NCBI GenBank assembly: GCA_016490735.1
Contig: JAEMWC010000122.1
Coordinates: 1,283,495 to 1,347,494 of the forward strand
Direction of reading: 5' to 3'
Origin: Pachyseris speciosa
Taxonomy: Eukaryota > Cnidaria > Anthozoa > Scleractinia > Pachyseridae
DNA: 64,000 nt
The notes beneath the pieces are model-generated. The model did no database searches. It was not told where the DNA came from and saw nothing but the letters and a program-made list of their open reading frames with translations. Positions within the stretch are counted from its first letter, which is position 1; every line of letters starts with the position of its first letter. Positions 44,701 to 55,700 of this stretch are shown piece after piece. A program made the translations under genes and the position numbers.

Positions 44701-45499
44701 TTTTCATCTACCTCTATTCATGATGCTTGGCGATGGAGGATTATCTTGGGATGACGATGAAATATCGACGAATGAAAGGAACAAAGAAGTTTTTAGACCG
44801 CGTCCTTTAGAAAGGTTTTTAAACGTGGAGAGCTGTTTAGAACAGTACACTTATATGTTCACGGATGCTTTTGGCAATCCACTTCGCGAAAATATTCGCA
44901 ACACAGGCACGCAACTACCCAAATGTCGTCGTCTGAAAAGGTTGGCAACACATCACCTCAAGATATTATATGACGAATTTGACGGAGTTATACCTTCGAT
45001 ATTGTTTTGGTATTTAGAAAAAGACAAATCCATTGCAAAAGCTATAAGCAACTTGGAAAAAACTATACAATCCCCGGATACAAAAACAAACAAAAGACAT
45101 TTGAGAGAAGCATTATTTCTTCTAAAAACACTTGAAATGACCGCATTCTGGGGAAAAATGTGTGCCATTGGCGAATATGACAGAGATTCAATACTCGACA
45201 TTATGGAAGAAGAAACCGATGATATGAAAACATTTCACGATCAATATGGATTAAAACACCCCGAAACAATATTCGAACAAATTCTATTCCCAGACGCACC
45301 AAGATCCCACTGTGGCGATATAGAAGCGATGAGTTCGGCTCATGAATTCTGGTGGAAATATTACTTTGTGGATGTAGGCAACAAAATGATATTTCTTAAA
45401 AAAAGAACAAAACACTTTATCCACTGGCGACGTATAGACGAAGTAAAGGACTTAATTAACGGGTGCGCCCGATATCCACGTGATAACTACGCCTTGTAA
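44687..45499 (+). CDS. Unidentified 270-aa protein, intact
   Basis: True ATG overlapping the end of the previous frame by 14 bases. Acidic N-terminus (WDDDEISTNE), two helical segments (~100-170), and an aromatic C-terminal part with SSAHEFWWKYYFVDVGNKMIF. Single cysteines only, no membrane segment, no catalytic motif known to me. It is one of the longest unbroken frames in the element, lying in the ATPase-downstream block on the same strand. Position among capsid/packaging genes suggests a structural or assembly role. Confidence 0.6.
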   Translation: MTQNNFHLPLFMMLGDGGLSWDDDEISTNERNKEVFRPRPLERFLNVESCLEQYTYMFTDAFGNPLRENIRNTGTQLPKCRRLKRLATHHLKILYDEFDGVIPSILFWYLEKDKSIAKAISNLEKTIQSPDTKTNKRHLREALFLLKTLEMTAFWGKMCAIGEYDRDSILDIMEEETDDMKTFHDQYGLKHPETIFEQILFPDAPRSHCGDIEAMSSAHEFWWKYYFVDVGNKMIFLKKRTKHFIHWRRIDEVKDLINGCARYPRDNYAL

Positions 45500-45538
45500 A
45501 ATAACCATTGGGGTTAAAAAAACATATACCTTTCAACA

Positions 45539-45990
45539 ATGGACGCGACCAAATCACGCGCACGTAAGTCATAAAGAATTAATCTATAACCTTATCTATT
45601 ATTTCCAAAATATAATTTATTACTTTTAATTATCCAGTGGAAAAATGGATTACAAAAACTAACCGAAGAAACAAGTGCGTGAGAAAAGCAGCAGATAAAT
45701 GGTTGATAAAGACGAGAAAACGAACCTGTCGATTAAGACGCGAACTGGATGGAAGTGAAGAAGCAAGAAAAAGCTACTTAAGGAAAATAATATCACAAGA
45801 TCACATATACGACAAGAACCATGAATTACCCGTGATGTGGCGAAAAATTGGCGATACTTCCGACATGACTATATCAGTGGGTACGTTTCAAGATGGAAGA
45901 CAAACAAAACCAATGGGTCTGATTGAAATTAATATTTTATTGGATCACATCGCCGGACTAAGGAACAAAGAAATAAATGGAAAGAAATAA
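45539..45990 (+). CDS. Spliced basic protein of unknown function (exons 45,539-45,563 and 45,638-45,990)
   Basis: A short first exon starts ATG GAC GCG and ends after 25 bases at a consensus donor C|GTAAGT. The 74-nt AT-rich intron ends TTATCCAG at 45,637, and the second exon continues in phase with the open frame, which otherwise has no ATG. The protein is about 125 aa with a Lys/Arg-rich first half (RKAADKWLIKTRKRTCRLRR) and an ordinary second half (ISVGTFQDGRQTKPMGLIEI). The exact phase match makes this the best-supported intron in the element. Function unknown; the basic half may bind nucleic acid. Confidence 0.65.
45564..45637 (+). other. Predicted spliceosomal intron (74 nt)
   Basis: GTAAGT at the 5' end, AT-rich body, pyrimidine stretch TTTTAATTATCCAG at the 3' end. 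Removing it joins an ATG exon in phase with a long frame. Confidence 0.7.
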
Positions 45991-46010
45991 TAGAAAAGGA
46001 ATTACCTACT

Positions 46011-46855
46011 TTAATGTGCGATATAAATTTTTGGCAAAAACATTGCACAACAAAATACTGTGATGAATGTAAACAATTTATCGAACTGTGAATTGTGAAT
46101 TGTGAACTGTGAATTTCTTTTTCTCACATTACTGCTCATACTTATTTCTTCTTCTTCTTCTTCTTCGTCTTGACTAGAACTACATGAACATCGACACAAA
46201 TCCGAAATAAAATGAAAATCCCCATCGAAAAAAAGATAATCGTCAAGATAACTAGGCTTCTTACATAATATTTTCTCTATATTATGAGAAGAATGAAAAT
46301 AATCCCCATCTACCGGTTGACTACATCCTTCTATTCCACACTTTTTCAAATATTCGCAAGCATTTGAATGACAATTCATTGTGAAAATATGTATATTATC
46401 AGTCATCAAATATTCTTCACTATAAACTCTCTTCAAACGCGAATTAGACCACTGAGACCATATTTTCAGCTTCCTAAATGAAACATCTTTAAGACTTCGT
46501 AAAGGATCAATCTTATGGAAATAAAATAACCTTTTAAACCATGCAAAAGTCAATTTATGTTTGAAAGCAAACGAACAAGACGTGGGAAAGCGAAATGACT
46601 ACACATCAGCAGAGCAAATGATAACACTTCGTGATGTTCGATTAACCACAACAATTTGACCAAAACACCATAATATCCTGTACGATATTTACTATACAAC
46701 TCTTCTTTTTCTTCTTCTTCTTTTCGATTCCTCCTGAATTGATCATCCAGACTTTCAATTTCTTCTCGCAGACACTTCTCTATAGGTGTTAACTTGACAT
46801 TCTGCGCCAAAACCGACGAAGCCATCCCAACAGATTCCATGTCGATAAAAAACAC
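46011..46855 (-). pseudogene. Unidentified protein in two overlapping frames, Glu-rich
   Basis: Frame 1 (46,855-46,550) begins at a true ATG (MFFIDMESVG), has a charged coiled-coil-like part (residues ~25-55 with EEEEKEE) and ends in a hydrophobic stretch. Frame 2 (46,553-46,011) lacks an ATG at its head and continues with CRCSCSSS and a poly-Glu run, so one frame change near 46,550 probably split a ~280-aa gene. Its last codons run into a 9-bp tandem repeat (GAATTGTGAATTGTGAACTG at ~46,085-46,112). It is convergent with the spliced gene, 20 bases apart. No family recognised. Confidence 0.4.
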
Positions 46856-46982
46856 GTATCACCTGAAAAAAAGTAGGGGAAAATTTATATTATACTGGGA
46901 TTTCACTGGGATATGAATGCAACGGGAGACAAATTTCCCCTACCTCCAAAAAAACGTTCAGACTAGATCAACTAAGTCGCAT

Positions 46983-47183
46983 TCACCTATCGACCAGACG
47001 ATCTCGTTCACAATCTTTACAGAAACAATCGTAAAAGTCTACGAAATCTGCTTGACACCAACCGCACACATATTTATGGCAGAAAGTGCAAAAAGATAAA
47101 TAACACTGGATATTTTCCTCTAGGCATGCTGAACAACGTGCCTGAATAATATCATATCTTGAAAACCAACCATCACGAACCAT
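46983..47183 (-). CDS. Small cysteine-rich zinc-finger protein (66 aa)
   Basis: True ATG, no disruption. Ten cysteines: C17-x2-C20, C27, C32-x2-C35, C40-x2-C43, C53, C55 and C58. Paired CxxC with a central H (CHKYVC) suggest a two-zinc cross-brace such as a RING, PHD or FYVE-type finger with little else attached. Proteins this small usually act by binding a partner. Exact class cannot be decided by eye. Confidence 0.6.
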   Translation of the reverse strand: MVRDGWFSRYDIIQARCSACLEENIQCYLSFCTFCHKYVCGWCQADFVDFYDCFCKDCERDRLVDR

Positions 47184-47450
47184 ATTTATTTCGAACCTTT
47201 CTACTTAAATAATGTGTGATGCTCAATTATAAAAACGTTATAATCCCTCCAAAAATGACGATTGCAACAATTAATCCTATTTACTTTGCCAAACAGTTAA
47301 ATCCCTCAAAAAATTACGACTGTAAAAAATTAATCCTATTTACTAATTAATCTAACTCCATTTAATCTTTTAAACAAAACATCCGAAAATATAAAATTTT
47401 GGGCCTCAATACCCATCCCCAAACAAAACTACACTAAACAAGCAAGGGGG

Positions 47451-47898
47451 ATGAAGACATCTAAACGTACATCGCTATGCTGTATATGTCCTGGAACCAT
47501 CATTCATCACCCTGCAAAAGCTATAAATTTCACATATGGTCTTGCCCTCATCGTTGTCCTCTTTGCAGAACAAAAACTAAAATTACAAGCAACATCATTT
47601 CTAAAGAAGATTGAAAAACCAAGATCAATACTCAAAGGCGTCCCTTGCGCCGACATGCGTGCAAAGACATCTGAACAATGGGCGAAAAAAGTGGAAAAAA
47701 AATCCTTTTATAGCCAAAATTCTGGAAGAACAAATAATTCTCACGCAAAAATGTGTACAGCGCATTGAACGAATAGAAGAGATAGTGGATACTTTGTCCC
47801 AAAACATTGGGAGGAAATGGGATGAAGTAGCAACTACCGCCGACGGCACAGAACACCCGCACCGACACAGAGCTTTATTGGTCATGATATATAAATAA
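47451..47898 (+). pseudogene. Possible RING-like/helical protein, frame-broken
   Basis: ATG at 47,451 begins a frame with LCCICPG; the frame continues to 47,768, while a neighbouring frame takes over after a run of eight A at ~47,695 and runs to TAA at 47,898 with a helical part (RIERIEEIVDTL). A third frame between ~47,500 and 47,590 reads a CPHRCPLCR pattern like the last zinc pair of a RING finger, hinting at further frame changes. An ATATAAAA lies ~60 bases upstream of the ATG. The end overlaps the convergent minus gene. Confidence 0.35.
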
Positions 47899-48607
47899 AT
47901 AATCTGAGAGATAGAATTTATTAACAAGGCACTGACACATCTTTTTTTGTATGAATAAAATCACAATATCTGAAATAATGTGCATTATTATTTTTTCGTT
48001 CTTCTTCTTCTTCTTCTTCTCCTCGTTCTCCTTCTTGTCCTCGTTCTTATCTTCCTTTACTTCATTTAAATCGCCTTCACAATTATCGTCTGAATTGAAA
48101 TACTCTCCTTCAATGTTTCTACGTATTCTTCTTCTTTTCGGTCGATGAAGAAACTCATCATCATCATCATCGGCATCATAATCACTGTCGTTGTACAAAT
48201 CTATAACAAAAAACACACACATTATTATTTTACATTTTTTTAACAAAAAAATTAAAACCCTCACAAAATTACCTTTTAAATAAAATTCAACCTTCGGCAA
48301 AAGATTCTCTCCTGCATTTACAAATTCTTCCAGCAAAAAACTTCTACCCTTATAACAATCACATATAATGCCATGATAAAAAAACACACGAATCACCCAT
48401 GACGAGTGAAATCACACGCGAAATATCCCACCTTCCTAAAAAACACTTACTCTTCTCATATATGGGAAATCTTTTAAGAGCCGTATCCTCTTCCAATTCA
48501 TAATCCTCGACTGACATCAACTGTGACTGTGGTGTAAATGAATGATCCTCACTAATTCTACCCTCGCACACGATACATGAAACGTCATGTATTTTCATCT
48601 TACTCAT
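47875..48607 (-). pseudogene. Acidic nuclear-type protein with intron(s)
   Basis: Start at ATG 48,607 (MSKMKIHDVSC). Exon 1 ends at an A|GTAAGT donor at ~48,450. A middle part ending FYLK and a last part starting LYNDSDYD are separated by an intron with G|GTAATT donor and TTGTTATAG acceptor (~48,201-48,275 on the minus strand) whose removal keeps the frame. The last part has a run of Asp, the NLS-like PKRRRIRRN, and a Lys/Glu-rich tail with poly-Lys. The first intron does not join in phase, so one indel may be present. Composition suggests a nuclear regulatory or chromatin-interacting protein. Confidence 0.45.
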
Positions 48608-48709
48608 CTTCAAACGTATCACTGTTGACTAAAATAACACGCAAATGAAACTAAACTCCCAACACAAAGTCGTTTAGGCCCCCCGAAAAAAATGAAAAAA
48701 CACATACCT

Positions 48710-49081
48710 TTACAATTCTTCACATTCTACGCATCTCATCGCCAACTGATATTGATTATAAATAGCACAGAAACGACCTTCAAAATCTTCCAACCGTAAC
48801 TCCTCTTCCTTTATGCCGTGATAAATTTTATCCAAAATCTTGAAATTTGCTGCAGCCAAATTATTGAAATGAACAATCTGTTTGGCTGCATACTTCCCCA
48901 TCATCTGAGCAACACTGATCAAACTATCCCGCAAGAACCAACGCATTGACAGCTGCAGAATGTTGTTCTTTAAAATCTCCCACTGACGATAAATATCACT
49001 CTCTCTTCTATAAAACGAATACAAACAATCGCCAAAATGATATGATTCGCTAGAAGAACATGTGCATAACAGACTCTCCAT
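48710..49081 (-). CDS. Paralogous ~120-aa family of unknown function, copy B
   Basis: 123 aa from ATG 49,081 (MESLLCTC), intact; best-preserved member of the three-copy family. Motifs in order: C6-x-C8, a Ser/His stretch, GDCLYSFY (17-24), E-x2-IY, W, a central helix, then KILDKIYHG and an end RCVECEEL. Cys positions 6, 8 and 19 might bind metal. Copy C lies tandemly 190 bases upstream on the same strand and copy A at the far end of the element (29.9 kb). No known family comes to mind. Confidence 0.6.
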   Translation of the reverse strand: MESLLCTCSSSESYHFGDCLYSFYRRESDIYRQWEILKNNILQLSMRWFLRDSLISVAQMMGKYAAKQIVHFNNLAAANFKILDKIYHGIKEEELRLEDFEGRFCAIYNQYQLAMRCVECEEL

Positions 49082-49270
49082 TATCCCCAAGACGCGCTTT
49101 CATTTGACACTATCAATAAAAAAACAAGGTGCGACTAAAAAACGCAGCAAGGAAAGTATGACTACCTAAATAACGCAATAAAAAAATCTCGTTATCTGAA
49201 TAAACTCAATCACTTTCAATCTCATTTACTTTCGACTTACTTAATCAAAATAAAAACCAATAAGATTAAT

Positions 49271-49612
49271 TTAAGCCTCCTCAAACTCCACATATTCCAC
49301 AGCACGTTCTTGCAATCCGCGGATGACAAAACACGACCTTCACATTCAGCCGTCCGAATTCCATTATTTTTCATAGCCCGATAAATGTCATCCACTATGC
49401 TCTCATTCACGCAGACGACCGCTGAAAGTGGGCGATATGGCTCTAACGCTCTCTCTGTCCCCTTGTCAAAGTTCTGTCTCTCTCATAAATCGAATTCAAT
49501 GAATTCACGGTACTCTGATGCCTTTCCGCAAGATAAACCTCCGCAAGATAAAACGAAAATAAACAATCCCCATAATGATTTGATGACTCTATGCTGAAAG
49601 TCCACACTCCAT
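49271..49612 (-). pseudogene. Paralogous ~120-aa family, copy C, frame-broken
   Basis: ATG at 49,612 aligns with the copy B start, then the frame is lost within ten codons. A neighbouring frame carries HYGDCLFSFY, matching GDCLYSFY of copy B; further frames carry IVDDIYRAM (copy B: ILDKIYHGI) and an end AVEYVEFEEA just before TAA at 49,271 (copy B: RCVECEEL). So at least three frame changes and a TAG near 49,420. It borders the right terminal repeat, about 100 bases away. Confidence 0.6.
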
Positions 49613-49649
49613 GACTCTCTATCTTCTTGCTCTCTATTGTACCTTATAT

Positions 49650-49679
49650 TTCTAAATGTACGCGTATCTGCCCGACCTC
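49650..49679 (-). repeat. Subterminal copy of the terminal-repeat core, right end
   Basis: On the minus strand this reads GAGGTCGGGCAGATACGCGT then ACATTTAGA, a diverged match to GGAGGTCGGGTAGACACGTT of the terminus. Mirrors the second unit at the left end. Confidence 0.6.
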
Positions 49680-49708
49680 TAAACAGATTAACTCCTGCTC
49701 TAAAATTT

Positions 49709-49783
49709 AAATCACGCAATACTCTTTATGACACATACACGAAGTGCTACTAAAACGTGTCTACCCGACCTCCTTTCACAACA
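49709..49783 (-). repeat. Right terminal inverted repeat (75 bp)
   Basis: Reverse complement of 26,711-26,785 with about four mismatches; ends CCTTTCACAACA directly against the target duplication. Confidence 0.95.
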
Positions 49784-49788
49784 ATTTT
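49784..49788. repeat. Target-site duplication ATTTT, right
   Basis: Partner of 26,706-26,710. Followed by GACTCACTGTGATAATCTCA, the normal continuation of the interrupted monomer. Confidence 0.85.
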
Positions 49789-52700
49789 GACTCACTGTGA
49801 TAATCTCACTCTTTCAGAACTTGTAATGCATGTTGAAAGTAGGTGGTTTTTACTAGCTGTGATGAGTACTCCTTGTAGGCACGGTGCGGAGCGCGTGCCA
49901 TCAATTCCTGATTTCCGAGATTTCGACTCTCGATCATAATCTCACTATTTGAAAACTTGTTAGAGCATTTTGAAAGTAGGTGCTTTTTACTTGCTGTGAT
50001 GAGCACTACTTGGGCGCACGGTGTGAAGCGCTCAGAACAATTCCTGATTTCCGAGAATTTGACCGTCGGTCAAATCTCACTCTTTTGAAAACTTGTATGA
50101 GAGTGTTGAAAGTAGGTGTATTTTACTTGCTGTGATGAGTACTACTTGTACCGCACAGTGTGGAGCGGTTACCCCCATTTCCTGATTTCCGAGATTTTCA
50201 CGCACGGTCATAATCTCACTGTTTGAGAACTAGTCAGAGCATGTTCAAACTAGGTGGTTTTAACTAGATGTAATGAGTACTCCTTGTGCGTACGGTGTGT
50301 TGCGCGTCCCATCAATTCCTGATTTCCGAGTTTTACACTCTCTTTAATAATCTTACTCTTTGTACACTTGTTAGAGCACTTTTAAAAGTAGGTGGTTTTA
50401 CTAGGTGTGATTAGAACTACCCTTGCGCACGGTGTGGGACGTGTCCCATCAATTCCTGATTTCCAAGAATTTGACTCTCGGCCATAATTTCTCTGCTTGA
50501 GAAATTGTAAGAGCATGTTGATAGTAGATGCTTTTTACTAGCTCTGATGATTACTGCTTGTGCGCACTTCCCAGATTTTGACTCTCGGTCGTAATGTCTC
50601 CTTTTGTAAACTTGTAAGAGCGTGTTGAAAGTAGCTGCTCTTTACTAACTGTGATGAGTACTGCTTGTGCGCACTGTGTAGAGCGCTCCCATAAATTCCT
50701 GATTTCCTACATTTTGACTCTGGCTCAAAATCTCACTCTTTGAAAACTTATAAGAAGATGTTGAAAGTAGATGGTTTTTACTGGCTGTGATGAGTACTAC
50801 TTGAGCGCACGGTGTGGAGCGCGTCCCATGAATTCCTGATTTACAAGATTTTTACTCTCCTCATAATCTTACTCTTTGTAAATTTTATAAGAGCAACTTG
50901 AAAGTTAGTAGTTTTTACTATCTGTGATGAGTACTAATTGTGTGCACGGTGAGGAGCGCGTCCCATCAATTTCTGATTTCCGAGATTTTGACTCTTTAAC
51001 AACTTGTAAGAGCATGTGGAAAGTAGGTTTTGGTTATTAGCTCTGATATAAGTACTGCTTCTGCCCACGCTGTGGAGCGCGTCCCATCAACTCCTGATAT
51101 CCAAGAAGCTTACTCTCGGTCATAATCTCACTCTTTGTAAACTTGTAAGAGCATGTTTAAAGTAAGTGCTTTTTATTAGCTGGGATGAGTACTCCTGGTA
51201 CGCACCCTGTGTAGCGCGTGCGATCAATTCCTGATTTGCGAGATTTCGACTCTCCGTCATAATCTCACTCTTTGAAAAGTGGTTAGAGCATGTTGAAAGT
51301 AGGTGCTTTTTACTTGCTGTAATGCGTACTACTTGTGCGCACGGTGTGGAGCTCATCCAAACAATTCCTGATTTCAGAGAATTTGACCATCGGTCAAAAT
51401 CTCACTCTTTGAAAACTTGTATGAGCATGTTGAAAGTAGGTGTATTTTACTTGCTGTGATGAGTACTACTTGTACCGAACAGTGTGGAGTGGGTACCATC
51501 AATTCCTGATTTCCTAGATTTTGACGCACGGTCGTAATCTCACTGTTTGAGAACTAGTCAGAGCATGTTGAAACAAGATGTAATTAGTACTCCTTGTGCG
51601 TACAGTTTGTTGCGCGTCCAATCTATTCCTGATTTTTTAGATTTTGACTCTCGGTCATAATCTCACTCTTTGTCAACTTGTAAGAGCATGTTGAAAGTAG
51701 GTCCCTTTTACTAGCTGTGATGAGTACTAGTTGTGCGCACGGTGTGGAGCGCGTGCCACCAATTCCTGATTTCCGAGATTTACACTCTCTTTAATAATCT
51801 TACTCCTTGTACACTTGTAAGAGCACGTTTAAAGTATGTGGTTTTTAGTAGCTGTGATTAGCAGTACCTTTGCGCACGGTGTGGGACCTGTCCCATCAAT
51901 TCCTAATTTCCAAGAATGTGACTCTCAGTCATAATTTCACTCCTTGACAAATTGTCAAAGCATTTTGATAGTAGATGCTTTTTACTAGCTCTGAGGAGTA
52001 CTACTTGGGCGTATTTCCCAGATTTTGACTCTCGGTCATAATGTCAGTTTTTTTAACTTGTAAGAGCGTGTTGAAAGTAGCTGCTCTGTACCATCTGTGA
52101 TGAGTACTGCTTGTGCGGAATGTGTGGAGGGCTTCCATCAATTCCTGATTTCCGAGATTTTGACTCTGGCTCAAAATCGCACTCTTTGAAAACTTGAAAC
52201 AGCATGTTGAAAGTAGATGGCTTTTACTGGCTGTGATGAGTACTACTAGCGTGCACGGTATGGAGCGCGTCCAATGAATTCCTGATTTTCCGAGAATTTT
52301 ACTCTCGGTCATAATCTCACTTTTTGAAAACGTGTGAGAGCATGTTGAAAGTAGGTGATTTCTATTAGCTTTTATGAGTACCACATCTCCTGATTGAGGG
52401 GAGTCCGTCCCAACAATTCCTTATTTTTGAAGATTTTGACTCTCGATCATAATCTCACTCATTCAAAACCATGTTGAAAGTAGGTGGTATTTACTAGGTG
52501 TGATAAGTACTGCTTGTGCGCTCAGTTTGGAGCGCTCCCATCAATTCCTGATTTCCGAGAATTTTACTCTCCTCATATTATCCCCCTTTTAAAACTTGCA
52601 AGAGCATGTTGAAAGTAGGTGGTTTTTACTAGCTGTTATGAGTACCACATGTCCCGATGGAGGGGAGCCGTCCCATCAATTCCTGATTTCGGAGATTTTG

Positions 52701-55700
52701 ACTCTCGATCATAATCTCACTCTTTGAGAACTCTTAAGAGCACGTTCAAAGTAGGTGCCTTTTACTTGCTGTGATGAGTACTACTTGTGCGCATGGTGTC
52801 CCATCAATTCCTGATTTTTCAGATTTTTGACTCATGGTCATAATCTCACTCTTTGAAAACTTGTAACAGCATGTTGAAACTAGGTGGGCTTTACTAGCTG
52901 CGATGAGTACCGCTTGAGCGCACGTTGTGTAGCGCCTCCCATCAATTCCTGATTTCCGAGAATTTGACTCTCGGACATCATGTCACTCGTTGAAAACTTG
53001 TAAGAGCATGTTGAAAGTAGGTCGTTTCTACTAGCTGTGATGAGTACTACTTGTACGCACGGAGTGGAGCGGATAACATCAATTCCTGATTTCTGAGATT
53101 TTGACCCTCGGTCATAATCTCACTCTTTGTAAACTTGTAAGAGCATTTTTAAAAAAGGTGCTTTTTTTAGCTGTGATGAGTACTCCTGGTACGCACGCTG
53201 TGTAGCACGTGCCATTATTTCCTGAATTCCGAGATTTCGACTCTCCGTCATAATCTCACTCTTTGAAAACTTGTTAGAGTATGTTGAAAGCAGGTGCTTT
53301 TTACTTGCTGTGATGAGTACTACTTGTGCGCACGGTGTGGAGCGCGTCCCACCAATTCCTGATTTCCGAGAATTTGAAAACGTGTATGAGCATGTTGAAA
53401 GTAGGTGTAGTTTACTTGCTGTGATGAGTACTACTTGTACTGCACGGTGTGGAGCGGGTACCATCAATTCCTGATTACCGAGATTTTAACGCATGGTTAT
53501 AATCTCACTGTTTCAGAACTAGTGAGAGCATGTTGAAACTAGATGTAATGAGTACTCCTTGTGCGTACAGTTTGTTGCGCGTCCAATCTCTTCCTGATTT
53601 CCGAGATTTTGACTCTCGGTCATAATCTCACTCTTTGTCAACTTGTAAGAGCATGTTGAAAGTAGGTCCCTTTTACTAGCTGTGATGAGTACTACTTGTG
53701 CTCTCGGTGTGGAGCGCGTACCATCAATTCCTGATTTCCGAGATTTACACTCTGTTTAATAATCTTACTCCTTGTACATGTGTAAGAGCACGTTTAAAGT
53801 ATGTGGTTTTTACTAGCTGTGATTAGCAGTACCTTTGCGCACGGTGTGGGACCTCTCCCATCAAATCCTAATTTCCAAGAATTTGACTCTCAGTCATAAT
53901 TTCAGTGCTTGAGAAATTGTCAAAGCATTTTGATAGTAGATGCTTTTTACTAGCTCTGATGAGTACTGCTTGTGCGCACTTCCCAGATTGTAACTCTCGG
54001 TCATAAAACTTGTAGGAGGGTGTTAAAAGTAGCTGCTCTGTACCATCTGTGATGAAGTACTACTTGTGCGCATTGTGTAGAGCGCTCCCATCAATTCCTG
54101 ATTTCCTACATTTTGACTCTGGCTCAAAATCGCACTCTTTGAAAACTTGTAAGAGCATGTTGAAAGTAGATGGCTTTTACTGGCTGTGATGAGTACTACT
54201 TGAGCGCACGGTGTGGAGCGCGTCCCATGAATTCCTGATGTCCGGGAATGTTACTCTCGGTCGTAATCTCAGTCTTTGAAAACTTGCTAGAGCAATTTGA
54301 AAGTAGGCGCTCTTTACTAGCTGTTATGAGTACCACATCTCGTGATGGAGGGGAGCCGGTCCCAACAATTCCTGATTTTTGAAGATTTTGACTCTCGGTC
54401 GTAATCTCAGTCTTTGAAAACTTGCTAGAACAATTTGAAAGTAGGTGCTCTTTACTAGCTGTTATGAGTACCACATCTCGTGATGGAGGGGAGCCGGTCC
54501 CAACAATTCCTGATTTTTGAAGATTTTGACTCTCGGTCGTAATCTCACTCTTTGAAACCTGGCAAGAGCATGTTGAAAGTAGGTGATTTTACTAGCTGTG
54601 AGGAGCACTTATTGTGCGCACGGTGTGGAGAGCGTCCCATCAATTCCTGATTTCCAAGATTTTGACGCACTGTCATAATCTCACTCTTTGAAAACTTAGC
54701 ACTCCGGACAGGGTTAAGCGCGTGCGATCAATTCCTGATTTCCGAGATTTTGAAAGTCGCTCACAATCTCACTCTTTGAAGAGCATGTTGAATCTAAGTG
54801 GTTTTTATTAGCTGTGATGAGTGCTCCTGGTACGCACCGTGTGGACGGCGTCCCATCAATTCCTGATTTCCGAGATTTTGATTCTGGGTAATAATCTCAC
54901 CCTTTGAAAACTTGTAAGAGCATGTTGACAATAGCTGCATTTTACTAGCTGTGATGAGTACTACTTGTGCGTACGGTGTGGAGCGCTTCCCATTAATTAA
55001 CGATTTCCGAGAACTTGACTCTCGCTCATAATCTCACTGTTTGACAACTTGTAAGAGGATGTTGAAAGTATGTGGTTTTTCCTAGCTGTGATGAGTACTA
55101 CTTTTGCGCACAGTGTGGAGCGCGTGCCATCAATTCCTGATTTCCGAGATTTGGACTCTCCATCATAATCTCACTCTTTGAAAACTTGTGAGAGCATGTT
55201 GAAAGGAGCTGCTTTTTACAAGCTGTGATGAGTACTACCTGTGCGCACGGTGTCGAGCGCGTCCCATCAATTCATGATTTCCGAGATTTTGACGCACGGT
55301 CATAAGATCACTGTTTGAGAACTAGTCAGAGCATGTTGAAACTAGGTGGTTTTTACTAGATGTAATGAGTACCCCTTGTGCACACGGTTTGTTGCGCGTC
55401 CCATCAATTCTTGATTTCCGAGATTTTGACTCTCGGTCATAATGTCAATGTTTGAAAACTTGTAAGAGCATCTTGAAAGTAAGTGGTTTTTACTAGCTGT
55501 GATGAGTACTACCTGTGCAAACGGTGTGGAGAGCTTCCCAGCAATACCTGGTTTCAGAGATTACGACTCTCACTGTTTGAAAACTTGTATGAGCATGTTG
55601 AAAGTAGCTGTCATTTACTTGCTGTGATGAGTACTACTTGTAAGCACGGTGTGGAGCGGGTATCATCAATTCCTGATTTTCAATACTTGTAAGAGCATGT

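Larger units (their letters stand above)
26711..49783. mobile_element. Endogenous adintovirus/Polinton-like element, decayed, 23,073 bp
   Basis: Bounded by inverted repeats starting TGTTGTGAAAGGAGGTCGGG on each end and by ATTTT target duplications, so both ends are preserved. Inside is a dense set of non-satellite genes on both strands: protein-primed PolB, packaging ATPase, penton-like capsid protein, two parvovirus-type PLA2 domains and a basic core-like protein. That gene set is the signature of adintoviruses and virus-like Polintons. No integrase, major capsid or protease was recognised. PolB, ATPase and several other genes are frame-broken, so this copy should be inactive. Its A+T-rich base content is unlike the satellite. 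The family name is inference from gene content; termini and target duplication are seen directly. Confidence 0.9.

Noticed and set aside
26711..49783. Bacterial or phage origin for the protein-primed polymerase region
   Set aside because: Spliceosomal introns, TATA boxes, satellite flanks, parvovirus-type PLA2 and the penton-like protein point to a eukaryotic virus.
26711..49783. Retrovirus-like integrase and major capsid protein
   Set aside because: Expected for this virus group, but I saw no D,D-35-E arrangement or double jelly-roll pattern in any frame that I could defend; not annotated.
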